A DNA stretch of 64,000 nucleotides from assembly GCA_013349405.1 (NCBI GenBank), contig DUZS01000004.1, forward strand, positions 30,726 through 94,725, read 5' to 3'. This document shows positions 19,111 through 29,132 of the stretch, piece after piece. The notes under the pieces were generated by a model. The model saw only the letters and a list, made by a program, of their open reading frames with translations. It was not told the origin of the DNA and searched no databases. The stretch's first letter is position 1. Each line of letters begins with the position of its first letter. The position numbers and the translations under genes were made by a program. This stretch comes from Desulfuromonadales bacterium (GTDB taxonomy: Bacteria; Desulfobacterota; Desulfuromonadia; Geobacterales; Pseudopelobacteraceae).

Positions 19111-19753
19111 GCAGGGCCTCCGGAATTCGTGCCACAACCTGAGTAGAAATTGCGACGAAAATTTCTTCAATTGTTTCAGTGCCATTGATGATCAGGAATC
19201 GGAACGGCTCTTCCGTGGCCAGATGCAGATACCCGCTGCGTACCCGACGGTGAAAAGCCAGCTCTTCCAACTCGAAACGTTCTTCACGAGGGCCGCTGGT
19301 TGCTTCTATCCGCCGGTGTGCCCGTTCCAGACCGACAACGGGGTCACAATCAACAAGCACAGTGAGATCAGGTGACACCCCCTGGCATGCGTGAAAATTC
19401 AGGTCGGAAATAACACGCCGGTCAATGCCGCGCCCGAAACTCTGATACGCCACCGTTGCGTCGCAAAATCGATCACAGAGGACTATTTTTCCTGCTTCGA
19501 GCGCCGGAGAGATAACCTCGGTAACATGCTGGGCTCTGGCGGCTGCATAGAGCATCAGTTCAGCCAATGGAGAAAGAGCTCTGTTTTCAGCATCCAGCAA
19601 TATCGCACGGATCTTGTCGGCAATATCACAGCCTCCCGGTTCGCGGGTTAAAACCGTGCCGATGCCGTGAGCGGTGAGGTGTTCTGCCAAAAGTTTGATC
19701 TGGGTGGTTTTACCACATCCTTCAACGCCTTCAAATGTAATGAAAAAGCCCAC
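19097..19753 (-). CDS. tmk: Thymidylate kinase
   Basis: This kinase phosphorylates dTMP to dTDP. The P-loop is EGVEGCGKTTQ, and TREPGG is the DR(E/Y)PGG-type substrate loop; DRFCDATVAYQ is the conserved DRY-like region. Two GTG codons can start it: 19762 (adds three residues) or 19753. I prefer 19753, because the product then begins MGFFITFEG as is usual and a GGGTGA sequence lies just upstream. It is the first gene of the leftward tmk-holB-ricT-metG group. Confidence 0.93.
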   Translation of the reverse strand: MGFFITFEGVEGCGKTTQIKLLAEHLTAHGIGTVLTREPGGCDIADKIRAILLDAENRALSPLAELMLYAAARAQHVTEVISPALEAGKIVLCDRFCDATVAYQSFGRGIDRRVISDLNFHACQGVSPDLTVLVDCDPVVGLERAHRRIEATSGPREERFELEELAFHRRVRSGYLHLATEEPFRFLIINGTETIEEIFVAISTQVVARIPEALHAVC

Positions 19754-19872
19754 GCATCTCACCCGGTGATACTCGCCAACTCAGCGATAAATTTAAAGCG
19801 TGGATTATAGGGAAATGCCCATGAATTATCAACTTAAATTCCCACAATTATTCGTTACGGTGCGACTTTCGG

Positions 19873-19901
19873 TTGCCAAAACGCCTGCATCTGGATATAG
19901 T
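19873..19901 (+). promoter_or_regulatory. Sigma-70-type promoter for rnc
   Basis: TTGCCA (19873-19878), exactly 17 bases, then TATAGT (19896-19901). The spacing and the position 23 bases before the rnc start codon make this a good vegetative promoter candidate in the divergent tmk/rnc gap. Confidence 0.65.
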
Positions 19902-19923
19902 TTGAGCGTTTTGAAGGGGGCTT

Positions 19924-20634
19924 ATGTCTAAAAGTCTGACACAACTTGAGTCGCTGCTGGAATATACGTTCATCACTCAGAGTCTTCTGCTCCAGGCAGT
20001 AACACACCCTTCCTATCTCCATGAAGTGAGTGCCCATGATGGTGAGGACTACCAGCGTCTTGAATTTCTAGGCGATGCGGTACTCGGGATGCTCCTGGCT
20101 GAAATGCTCTATATCCGTTATCCGCAGTGGCATGAAGGAGATCTCTCACAACTGCGCTCACGGCTTGCCGGTCAGGATGTCCTGGCAGAACGGGCACGGA
20201 AATTGGGAATCGGAGAGTATTTCCTCCTTGGCAGGGGAGAAGAGCAGACGGCTGGCCGGGAGAAGGATTCCATCCTTGCTGATGTCCTGGAGTCAATAAT
20301 TGCCGCAATGTACCGTGACGGCGGACTTCAGGCTGCGCGAACTCTTGTTGCCCGGGTTTTTGGAGAGTTGATTGATGCTCCCGACTTGCTTGTTTTGGGT
20401 CGTGATGCGAAGAGTGAACTGCAGGAATATCTCTCATCCGGTAACTATCCTCCGCCGGAGTACCGTCTTATTGAAGAATCCGGTCCGCCCCATAATCGGC
20501 TTTTTATGTTTCAGCTTCTTGCCGGCGACACGGTTCTCGGCTCCGGACAGGGTAAATCCAAAAAAAGTGCCCAGCAGGCGGCTGCCGCAAAGGCCCTTGA
20601 TACATTGCAAAGCATGCGCAGGCAGGGTATGTGA
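19924..20634 (+). CDS. rnc: Ribonuclease III
   Basis: This double-strand-specific endoribonuclease matures rRNA and trims structured mRNAs. The 236 residues hold the catalytic RIII domain with the signature QRLEFLGDAVLG (E47, D51) and DVLESIIAAMYRD. The C-terminal double-stranded RNA-binding domain follows (KSELQEYL to the end, with GQGKSKKSAQQAAA). ATG 19924 follows AAGGGGG. The stop overlaps the next start in GTGA. Confidence 0.95.
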   Translation: MSKSLTQLESLLEYTFITQSLLLQAVTHPSYLHEVSAHDGEDYQRLEFLGDAVLGMLLAEMLYIRYPQWHEGDLSQLRSRLAGQDVLAERARKLGIGEYFLLGRGEEQTAGREKDSILADVLESIIAAMYRDGGLQAARTLVARVFGELIDAPDLLVLGRDAKSELQEYLSSGNYPPPEYRLIEESGPPHNRLFMFQLLAGDTVLGSGQGKSKKSAQQAAAAKALDTLQSMRRQGM

Positions 20635-21680
20635 AAGCGGTTACGGTTCCATTTTTCATCAGTCATCAGGGCTGTCCCCATACCTGTGTTTTTTGTGATC
20701 AACGCACAATTTCGGGGGCAAGCGGAGTGCTCCCTGCAAGTGAAGACATACTTGCCCGCATTGAACTCTGGCGAGCAACTTCAGGCAGCAGACCTTTGGA
20801 AGTCGCTTTTTTCGGCGGCAGCTTTACTGCCCTGCCAAAAGCAATTCAAGCGGAACTGCTACTGCCATTGCAGCCGTTACTGAATAATGGCACGCTTGAT
20901 TCGGTGAGGATATCAACCCGTCCCGATTATATCGATGCCGGTCATGTAGAGTGGCTCTCGAACAGGGGCGTTCGCACCATCGAACTGGGAGTTCAATCGT
21001 TGGATGACACTGTCCTGGCCTCTTCCGGGCGAGGTCATTCAGCAGCAGCGTCGTTGAATGCCATTGACTGCATTAAAAACAATGGAGTAAACGTCGGTGC
21101 CCAATTGATGCCCGGTTTGCCTGGTGATACGCCGGTTACCTCCCTTCATTCGCTGGAACAGGTTATTGCTGCCGGTGCAGATTTTCTCCGTATCTACCCG
21201 ACGGTTGTGCTGGCTGGTACCGAGTTGGCGCGGCGCTATGGGGCAGGTGAATTTGCTCCGTTATCCCTTGAACGTGGCATATCTCTCTGCACACTGCTTC
21301 TACAGCGAGCCATGCAGGCTGATGTTCCGGTTATCAGAATCGGTCTGCAGGCGGATTGCGGACTTGATGTTGATCATGTTCTGGCCGGCTGCTGGCATCC
21401 GTCATTGGGGCAGTTGGTTCGTTCAAAACTGTATGCCGATCTGCTCTGCCGTTATATCCCTCCCGGTAAGTGTGTGACGGTCTCGTGCCATCCGGCGCGG
21501 GTGTCGGATGTCGTGGGCATGAAGCGGAATAATCTACTCACTCTTGCCGGGCGTGGGGTGCAGATGCAGGTCATTCAGGATGCAACTCTCAAGAAGGAAG
21601 AGCTTAAAGTTACAACAGAAGATACATGTACCATCTATTCAATCAGTAAAGATATTACCTATTCTATCCATGAGGTGTAA
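20631..21680 (+). CDS. Elp3-like radical SAM protein
   Basis: The N-terminal CPHTCVFCDQ supplies the CxxxCxxC ligands for the radical SAM [4Fe-4S] cluster, followed by the glycine-rich FFGGSFTA and the LGVQSLDD segment. The 349 residues match the short bacterial COG1243-type proteins that lack the Elp3 acetyltransferase domain, so tRNA acetylation is not implied. The GTG start overlaps the rnc stop by 4 bases, so the pair is translationally coupled. The substrate is unknown. Confidence 0.8.
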   Translation: MKAVTVPFFISHQGCPHTCVFCDQRTISGASGVLPASEDILARIELWRATSGSRPLEVAFFGGSFTALPKAIQAELLLPLQPLLNNGTLDSVRISTRPDYIDAGHVEWLSNRGVRTIELGVQSLDDTVLASSGRGHSAAASLNAIDCIKNNGVNVGAQLMPGLPGDTPVTSLHSLEQVIAAGADFLRIYPTVVLAGTELARRYGAGEFAPLSLERGISLCTLLLQRAMQADVPVIRIGLQADCGLDVDHVLAGCWHPSLGQLVRSKLYADLLCRYIPPGKCVTVSCHPARVSDVVGMKRNNLLTLAGRGVQMQVIQDATLKKEELKVTTEDTCTIYSISKDITYSIHEV

Positions 21681-21683
21681 CCG

Positions 21684-22757
21684 ATGCGTAAAGAATCTCT
21701 GAAATTCCTGGAACAGCTGCTTGATGCCCCCAGTCCTTCCGGTTATGAACAGCCGGCCCAGCGCGTTTTTCGCGAGTACGTTGCCCCGTTTTGCGATGAA
21801 CTGACGACTGATGTCATGGGTAATGTCTATGCCCGTATCAGCGGCAAGGGGAAAAATCTTCCGCGAGTGATGGTAGTCGGCCATACCGACGAGATCGGCC
21901 TGCAGATAAAGTACATTGACGACAAGGGCTTCCTCTATTTTGCGGCGGTCGGCGGTGTTGACGCCCATCTGACGCCGGGCAAACGGGTCGCCGTGCACAC
22001 AGCCAATGGACCGTTGCCGGGAGTGATCGGTAAAAAGCCGATTCATCTGATGGACAACAAGGATCGTGAAACGGTCGTCAAGTTGGAGTCCCAATATATC
22101 GACATCGGCGCTAGTGACAAAAAAGAAGCGCAAAAGCTGGTCAGGGTAGGGGATGCTGTGACCTTTGACAGTGCTTTTACCCGCCTGCACAATGATCGGG
22201 TCTCGTCACGCGGCTTTGATGACAAGGCCGGCTGCTTTGTGGTCGCCGAGGTATTGCGACTCGTGGCGGCTTCGGGGAAAAAACTGGCAATCGATCTGTA
22301 TGGTGTTTCTTCGGTGCAGGAAGAGATCGGCCTGCGTGGTGGGACAACCAGTTGCTACACGATTAATCCTGACATCGGCATCTGTGTCGAGGTCGATTTT
22401 GCCACCGATCAACCGGATGTGGAAAAAAAACATAACGGTGAGGTTGCACTCGGCAAAGGGCCGATACTTGCACGTGGCGCGAATATCAACCCGCATCTGT
22501 TTGAGCTGCTTCTGGCAGCAGCCGGGAAAGAAAAAATCGCACTCCAGCATACCGCCAGCCCGCGCGCTACCGGCACGGACGCCAACGTTATGCAGATTTC
22601 GCGTGGCGGAGTCGCTACGGCACTGGTCAAAATACCATTGCGCTATATGCATACGCCGATTGAGACGGTCTCACTGGGTGATATGGAAAATGCTGCCAGG
22701 TTAATCATGGCAACGCTGGGGAAAATTTCTTCACGGGAAGAGTTTATTCCGAGCTGA
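21684..22757 (+). CDS. M42 family metallo-aminopeptidase
   Basis: This dinuclear zinc peptidase of the glutamyl aminopeptidase/tetrahedral aminopeptidase type has 357 residues. Metal and catalytic residues appear in VVGHTDEIGLQ (His, Asp), GFDDKAGC (bridging Asp), VQEEIGLRG (Glu pair), EVDFATD (Asp) and RYMHTPIETVS (His). It starts 3 bases after the radical SAM gene, so it probably shares the rnc transcript. It likely trims short peptides in the cytosol. Some relatives are annotated as endoglucanases, an old misannotation of this fold. Confidence 0.88.
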   Translation: MRKESLKFLEQLLDAPSPSGYEQPAQRVFREYVAPFCDELTTDVMGNVYARISGKGKNLPRVMVVGHTDEIGLQIKYIDDKGFLYFAAVGGVDAHLTPGKRVAVHTANGPLPGVIGKKPIHLMDNKDRETVVKLESQYIDIGASDKKEAQKLVRVGDAVTFDSAFTRLHNDRVSSRGFDDKAGCFVVAEVLRLVAASGKKLAIDLYGVSSVQEEIGLRGGTTSCYTINPDIGICVEVDFATDQPDVEKKHNGEVALGKGPILARGANINPHLFELLLAAAGKEKIALQHTASPRATGTDANVMQISRGGVATALVKIPLRYMHTPIETVSLGDMENAARLIMATLGKISSREEFIPS

Positions 22758-22767
22758 GTAACCATAC

Positions 22768-22788
22768 AAACCGGGCAGTCCATTTCCC

Positions 22789-22804
<16 letters not shown>
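22768..22804 (+). terminator. Hairpin after the M42 peptidase gene
   Basis: A 10-bp perfect inverted repeat (22768-22777 with 22795-22804) lies 11 bases past the peptidase stop. There is no long T run after it, so it may be a weak or Rho-assisted terminator. It overlaps the proposed guaB promoter. Confidence 0.45.
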
Positions 22805-24317
<1,513 letters not shown>

Positions 24318-24332
24318 TAAATCAAAACGCAT

Positions 24333-24359
24333 ATGCCCCGGGTCGAATAACCGGGGCAT
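24333..24359 (+). terminator. Hairpin between guaB and guaA
   Basis: A 9-bp perfect G+C-rich stem (24333-24341 with 24351-24359) and 9-base loop are followed only by TTTAA. It is a likely partial terminator or mRNA-stability hairpin separating guaB from guaA. Confidence 0.5.
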
Positions 24360-24395
24360 TTAACGTCCTGCCATGTATTTAAAGGAAAGGTTCTT

Positions 24396-25955
24396 ATGTC
24401 AGACATTCACCGTCAAAAAATTCTGATACTCGACTTTGGGTCCCAATACACGCAACTCATCGCCCGTCGAGTTCGAGAAGCTCATGTTTACTGTGAACTG
24501 CACCCGTTTGATATGGATCTCGACGCAATCCGCAGCTTTGCTCCGAGTGGCATTATTCTTTCAGGTGGCCCCTGCTCGGTCTATGACGAGGGTGCTCCTG
24601 CCGTTGCTGAAGAGCTGTTTGAGCTTGGTGTTCCGATACTTGGTATCTGCTATGGTATGCAGCTTATGAGTCGTCACTTTGGCGGCGACGTCGTCCCGTC
24701 CGGTAAACGGGAATTCGGCCATGCCGAACTGCTCTCACTCGGACAGCCGGGGCCGCTTTTTGATGGCTTCTTTGTCGAAGGGACAAGCCCGGTCTGGATG
24801 AGCCATGGTGACCATGTCGCCCGGGTGCCGGATGGTTTCGAAATTATTGCTGAAACTGCCAACGCCCCGGTCTGCGCTATCCAGAATGTCAGTAGAAATC
24901 TCTATGGCGTTCAGTTTCATCCGGAGGTAAACCATACGCCGCGCGGTGAACAGTTCATTGATATGTTCGTCAGGAAGATCTGCGGCTGCAGCGGACAATG
25001 GACCCCCGGTCAGATTGTTGAGGATGCCATTGAACGAATCCGCCGTCAGGTCGGTGGAGATACCGTCATCCTTGGCCTCTCCGGCGGTGTTGACTCCTCC
25101 GTTGCCGCTGCCTTGATCCACCGTGCCATCGGTGACCAACTGGTCTGTGTTTTTGTCGATAATGGTTTGCTGCGTCTTGGGGAGGGTGATCAGGTCATGT
25201 TTACCTTCGCGCAGAATCTCGGCGTCAAGGTGATCCGGGTAAATGCTGAGGAGCGTTTTCTGTCTGCATTGGCTGGTGTGTCTGACCCGGAAAAAAAGCG
25301 TAAGATCATCGGCGGGCTGTTTGTAGATATTTTTGAAGAGCAGTCGAAGCTGGTTAATGATGCCAACTGGCTGGCCCAGGGGACTATTTATCCTGACGTT
25401 ATTGAATCTGCCGGTGCAAAAACCGGTAAGGCTCAATCCATAAAAAGTCATCACAATGTTGGTGGATTGCCTGATTACATGAAGCTTAAGCTTCTCGAAC
25501 CGCTCAGGGAACTGTTTAAGGACGAAGTTCGTGCCATCGGTGAAGAACTTGGCCTGCCTCGCCAGATGGTATGGCGTCATCCCTTTCCCGGTCCCGGTCT
25601 CGGCGTGCGGATTCTTGGTGAGGTGAAAAAGGAGTACTGCGATATCCTGCGCCGGGCCGATGCGATATATATCGAAGAGCTCTACGCCTCTGGCCATTAT
25701 GACAAGATCAGCCAGGCATTTGCGGTGTTTCTGCCGGTTAAGAGTGTCGGTGTCATGGGTGACGGAAGAACATACGAATATGTCGTTGCGTTGCGGGCGG
25801 TCGAGACCAAAGATTTCATGACCGCCGGATGGTACCCGATGCCGTATGACGATCTGGCCCGTATCAGTGGGCGAATCATCAATGAGGTTAAGGGAATTAA
25901 CCGGGTAGTGTACGATATCTCCAGCAAACCCCCGGCAACAATTGAGTGGGAGTAG
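24396..25955 (+). CDS. guaA: GMP synthase (glutamine-hydrolysing)
   Basis: GuaA converts XMP to GMP. The N-terminal class I glutamine amidotransferase (about 1-195) has the nucleophile cysteine in GICYGMQLM and the His/Glu in [10 protein letters not shown]. The ATP pyrophosphatase domain starts with the PP-loop [12 protein letters not shown], and the C-terminal dimerisation domain ends KPPATIEWE, which is the normal GuaA terminus. Its 519 residues are full length. AAAGGAAAGG precedes ATG 24396. Confidence 0.97.
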   Translation: MSDIHRQKILILDFGSQYTQLIARRVREAHVYCELHPFDMDLDAIRSFAPSGIILSGGPCSVYDEGAPAVAEELFELGVPILGICYGMQLMSRHFGGDVVPSGKREFGHAELLSLGQPGPLFDGFFVEGTSPVWMSHGDHVARVPDGFEIIAETANAPVCAIQNVSRNLYGVQFHPEVNHTPRGEQFIDMFVRKICGCSGQWTPGQIVEDAIERIRRQVGGDTVILGLSGGVDSSVAAALIHRAIGDQLVCVFVDNGLLRLGEGDQVMFTFAQNLGVKVIRVNAEERFLSALAGVSDPEKKRKIIGGLFVDIFEEQSKLVNDANWLAQGTIYPDVIESAGAKTGKAQSIKSHHNVGGLPDYMKLKLLEPLRELFKDEVRAIGEELGLPRQMVWRHPFPGPGLGVRILGEVKKEYCDILRRADAIYIEELYASGHYDKISQAFAVFLPVKSVGVMGDGRTYEYVVALRAVETKDFMTAGWYPMPYDDLARISGRIINEVKGINRVVYDISSKPPATIEWE

Positions 25956-26003
25956 CTGTATTCTGCTTATGATTGCCTATTGAAAATCGGATTGTCTTTT
26001 ATA

Positions 26004-26032
26004 TTGACTTTTTGTGAACACTCTATTAAAGA
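26004..26032 (+). promoter_or_regulatory. Possible promoter of the cbb3 operon
   Basis: TTGACT (26004-26009), 17 bases, TAAAGA (26027-26032) lies in the A+T-rich gap before ccoN. I looked for a TTGAT-N4-ATCAA FNR box here and did not find a convincing one. Confidence 0.35.
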
Positions 26033-26113
26033 TCAAAACAGTCATTTTTGTTGTATTAAAAAATATAAATTTAATTGCAGGATTCGTTCCAACCTACGAA
26101 AAGGAGCAGAAGC

Positions 26114-27514
26114 ATGAAAGCATCAACGCGGTATGTGGATGACTCGGTAAAAGGCTTCATAACCTGGAGTATCATCTGGGGGACAATTGCTGTCGTAGTC
26201 GGCATCCTGATCTCCCTGCAGCTGGCCTGGCCGCAGCTGAATGTCGCGCCGTATCTGACCTATGGTCGTCTGCGTCCGATCCATACCAATGCCGGTATTT
26301 TCGGTTGGGGCATCGGCAGCTTTATTGCCATGTTTTTTTACATTACGCAGCGGCTTACCAAAACGCCGCTCTGGAGCCCAAAGCTGGCACGAGTGACGCT
26401 CTGGATCTTTAATGTTGCCATTGCATCTGCTGCCGTGACGCTGGCCATGGGGATCAACCGCACCAAGGAATACGCTGAGCTGGAATGGCCTCTTGCAGTT
26501 ATTGTTGCCATCATCTGGGTTCTTTTCTCGATCAATGTCTTTATGACAATCCTGAAGCGCAAGGAAGAGCAGATGTATATCTCGCTCTGGTACATCATGG
26601 CGGCTCTGGTCGGGGTGACCGTGCTGTATGTGGTTAATAATCTGGGGATGCCGCTCCATCTGTTCAAATCCTACTCCGCCTTTGCAGGAACCAATGACGC
26701 CAATGTCCAGTGGTGGTATGGTCATAACGCTGTGGCCATGGTTCTTACGGTACCGCCCCTTGCCATTTTTTATTATTTCCTCCCGAAAATAACCAATAAT
26801 CCGATCTATAGTCACCGTATGGGGATCATCGCCTTCTGGTCCCTGATTTTCATGTACCTCTGGACAGGTGCCCATCATCTGCTCTGGACGCCGGTGCCTG
26901 ACTGGATTCAGACCGTTGCCATGGCATTCTCGATCATGCTGATAGCACCTTCATGGGGTGCGGTTATAAACGGCTATCTGACCATGAATGGTCAGTGGGA
27001 AAAAATGAAGTCCAACTATCTGGTCAAATTCATGATTGTCGGTATAACCTTTTACGGATTACAGACGTTGCAGGGTCCGATGCAGTCCATTCGCTCATTC
27101 TCGGCGTTTATTCACTACACCGACTGGGTTCCGGGGCATGTCCACATGGGAACAATGGGGTGGGTTTCCATGGTTCTGTTTGGTGCAACCTATTATGTGG
27201 CGACAACGTTGAGTGATACTGAGGTTTACAGTGTCAAGCTTGCCAATGCCCACTTCTGGCTGGTTCTGATCGGACAGTTGATCTACTCCATCACCATGTG
27301 GATCGCCGGGGTTCAGCAGGGGAGCATGCTGCTTGCTACAAATCCTGACGGCACACTGCATTACAGTTTCATGGAAACCATGATCGCCATCTTCCCGTAT
27401 TATAAAATCAGAGCGGTCAGCGGCTTCATCTATCTTGCCGGATTGGCGCTGTTTATTTACAACATTTACAAAACCTTCCAGAAGGGTGCGGCTGCACCGG
27501 CTGTCAAGGCGTAA
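26114..27514 (+). CDS. ccoN: cbb3-type cytochrome c oxidase subunit I
   Basis: CcoN is the catalytic heme-copper subunit that reduces O2 and pumps protons in the cytoplasmic membrane. The 466-residue polytopic protein has the expected heme b, heme b3 and CuB histidines in RPIHTNAGIFGWG, WWYGHNAVAMV, TGAHHLLWTP and DWVPGHVHMGTMG. The cross-linked tyrosine of C-type oxidases fits SLIFMYLWTG. ATG 26114 has AAGGAG seven bases upstream; an in-frame start at 26075 lacks one. In an anaerobe-like genome this is an oxygen-scavenging, high-affinity oxidase. Confidence 0.93.
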   Translation: MKASTRYVDDSVKGFITWSIIWGTIAVVVGILISLQLAWPQLNVAPYLTYGRLRPIHTNAGIFGWGIGSFIAMFFYITQRLTKTPLWSPKLARVTLWIFNVAIASAAVTLAMGINRTKEYAELEWPLAVIVAIIWVLFSINVFMTILKRKEEQMYISLWYIMAALVGVTVLYVVNNLGMPLHLFKSYSAFAGTNDANVQWWYGHNAVAMVLTVPPLAIFYYFLPKITNNPIYSHRMGIIAFWSLIFMYLWTGAHHLLWTPVPDWIQTVAMAFSIMLIAPSWGAVINGYLTMNGQWEKMKSNYLVKFMIVGITFYGLQTLQGPMQSIRSFSAFIHYTDWVPGHVHMGTMGWVSMVLFGATYYVATTLSDTEVYSVKLANAHFWLVLIGQLIYSITMWIAGVQQGSMLLATNPDGTLHYSFMETMIAIFPYYKIRAVSGFIYLAGLALFIYNIYKTFQKGAAAPAVKA

Positions 27515-27571
27515 CCTGACGTTACCGTCAGGAGAGTACCCCACAAATTCACTACGGACGAGGACGATACC

Positions 27572-28453
27572 ATGTTGGAAAAAAATCCCGTTATTTTTAT
27601 TATTCTGGCTTTTGTCGTTATTATGATCGGCACTACGATTACCATGATAGCCCCTTTCAAATGGATTAACAGCGAAAGTGACAAGATTGCCGAGGTAAAG
27701 CCGTACACGCCGCTGCAGCAGGAAGGACGCGATCTGTACATGCGGGAAGGGTGCAATAACTGCCATTCTCAGACGGTGCGCACCCTGGCTGCTGATGTTG
27801 AGCGCTACGGCAACGGCGGCGGCTATTCGAAGTCGGGGGAATTTGTCTATGACCGCCCGCATCTGTGGGGTTCCCGCCGTACCGGTCCTGATCTGGCCCG
27901 CATCGGCCTGAAATATCCTGATCCCAAGGGTGCCTGGCACCGCAAGCATATGGCTGACCCACAATCGGTGGTTCCGGCATCAAACATGCCTGCCTACGCT
28001 TTCCTGAATACGCCGCTTGACACGACATATTCAGAGCGGAAGATGAAGCTGCTCAAATTTCCATATACACAGGCTGATCTCGATGATCTGAAGGGGAAAA
28101 CCGAGATGGATGCCATGATTGCCTATATGCGTAAGCTTGGCACAGATATTCCGGTAAAAAAAGCTGCAGCGGCTCTTCAGACTCCCGTTACTTTGAAGAA
28201 CCCGTTTAGTGATCTGAAGACAGTTGAAAAAGAAGCAGAAGCAATTTATAAGCAGCAGTGCGCGTCATGTCATGGCGAAAAGCGTGAGGGGACGCTTGGA
28301 CCGGCATTGAAAGGTTCTGCCAGGTCGGATGCCGAGCTGTTTACCATCATCTCGAAAGGGATTGAGGCAAATGGCATGCCGCCCTTTGCAGCCTCACTTG
28401 ATGCACAGAAAATATGGAAGCTGGTAACCTATATCAAGCTGGATTCAAAGTAA
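27572..28453 (+). CDS. ccoO: CcoO-type subunit with an extra C-terminal c-type heme domain
   Basis: This 293-residue protein has an N-terminal membrane anchor (about 6-26) and the CcoO heme site CNNCH at residues 61-65, with a methionine in SNMPAYAF. Normal CcoO is monoheme. Here a second cytochrome c domain (about 222-293) carries CASCH at 230-234 and a NGMPPF methionine, resembling one of the two CcoP heme domains. It follows ccoN by 57 bases, and its stop overlaps the next start in TAATG. It delivers electrons to CcoN on the periplasmic side. Confidence 0.88.
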   Translation: MLEKNPVIFIILAFVVIMIGTTITMIAPFKWINSESDKIAEVKPYTPLQQEGRDLYMREGCNNCHSQTVRTLAADVERYGNGGGYSKSGEFVYDRPHLWGSRRTGPDLARIGLKYPDPKGAWHRKHMADPQSVVPASNMPAYAFLNTPLDTTYSERKMKLLKFPYTQADLDDLKGKTEMDAMIAYMRKLGTDIPVKKAAAALQTPVTLKNPFSDLKTVEKEAEAIYKQQCASCHGEKREGTLGPALKGSARSDAELFTIISKGIEANGMPPFAASLDAQKIWKLVTYIKLDSK

Positions 28454-28593
28454 TGTTTGATACCCGCTTCATTTTTTTGCTGTTAACGGGTTTTTTGCTG
28501 ACGATCCTGGTTGCCATTGCTGTTTCGACGTTAAAAAAGAACCGTAAGCAAAAGCTGGAAGAACCTAAACACAGGATGCTTGAGGACGACTAA
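28453..28593 (+). CDS. ccoQ: Small CcoQ-like membrane subunit, 46 residues
   Basis: A 46-codon gene with one hydrophobic helix at about residues 6-26 (FIFLLLTGFLLTILVAIAV) and a charged cytoplasmic tail rich in Lys and Glu. Its position between the O-type and P-type subunits, its size, and its TAATG overlap with ccoO fit a CcoQ-type stabilising subunit. Sequence conservation in CcoQ is low, so the name rests mainly on context. Confidence 0.7.
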   Translation: MFDTRFIFLLLTGFLLTILVAIAVSTLKKNRKQKLEEPKHRMLEDD

Positions 28594-28614
28594 TTTTTTT
28601 CAAGGAGTGGCTGT

Positions 28615-29106
28615 ATGTCAAAACAGGAAGAGTACGACGGAATAACATATCGCGAAGAAAAAAGTTCTCCTGCTGTTTTCCGGATTTTATTTACCGTACT
28701 GATCGTATGGGGTGTGATTTTTATGGGGTACTATCTTTTTAGCGGATGGAATTCCCAGGCTGAGGCAGATGCCGCAAAAAAAGCGCGTGACGATCAGAAA
28801 CAGATTGCCCATAAAGCGGTTGAGGCGAGCGGTACTGCATATCAAGGGAGTGGGCACAAGGTAGAGGCGTACATTGCTGTTGGTAAAAAATTGTACGGCA
28901 GTCTGTGTGTTGCGTGTCATGGTGAAGGTGCGAAAGGTGGCGTCGGACCTGATCTGACAATCTCGAAATATAAATACGGCAAAACGAGGCTGGATCTTAC
29001 CAAATCTATCTCAGAAGGGCGCCCGGGCGGCATGCCGGCATTCAGCAGTCAGGTTGACAAGGAGCAGATTGAAGGTCTCGTTGAATATGTGCTCACGCTT
29101 AAATAG
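28615..29106 (+). CDS. ccoP: CcoP-like membrane-anchored monoheme cytochrome c
   Basis: The 163-residue protein has one N-terminal transmembrane helix (about 21-43), a charged linker, and a single periplasmic cytochrome c domain with CVACH at 98-102 and a methionine ligand at M140 (GGMPAFSS). Canonical CcoP is diheme and about 300 residues. Here one P-type heme domain seems to reside on CcoO instead, so the total of three c hemes in the oxidase is kept. The ribosome site is CAAGGAG. It is the last gene of the operon. Confidence 0.83.
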   Translation: MSKQEEYDGITYREEKSSPAVFRILFTVLIVWGVIFMGYYLFSGWNSQAEADAAKKARDDQKQIAHKAVEASGTAYQGSGHKVEAYIAVGKKLYGSLCVACHGEGAKGGVGPDLTISKYKYGKTRLDLTKSISEGRPGGMPAFSSQVDKEQIEGLVEYVLTLK

Positions 29107-29132
29107 TAATCGTGTTTCCTGAAGCACCCCCA

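Noticed and set aside
24735..25697. 320-codon minus-strand frame opposite guaA
   Set aside because: Shadow of a highly conserved guaA; its sequence shows no domain character.
26123..26878. 251-codon minus-strand frame opposite ccoN
   Set aside because: Shadow of ccoN; rich in His, Pro and Asp with no recognisable fold.
27095..27964. 289-codon minus-strand frame across ccoN/ccoO
   Set aside because: Spans two real genes on the other strand; no domain character.
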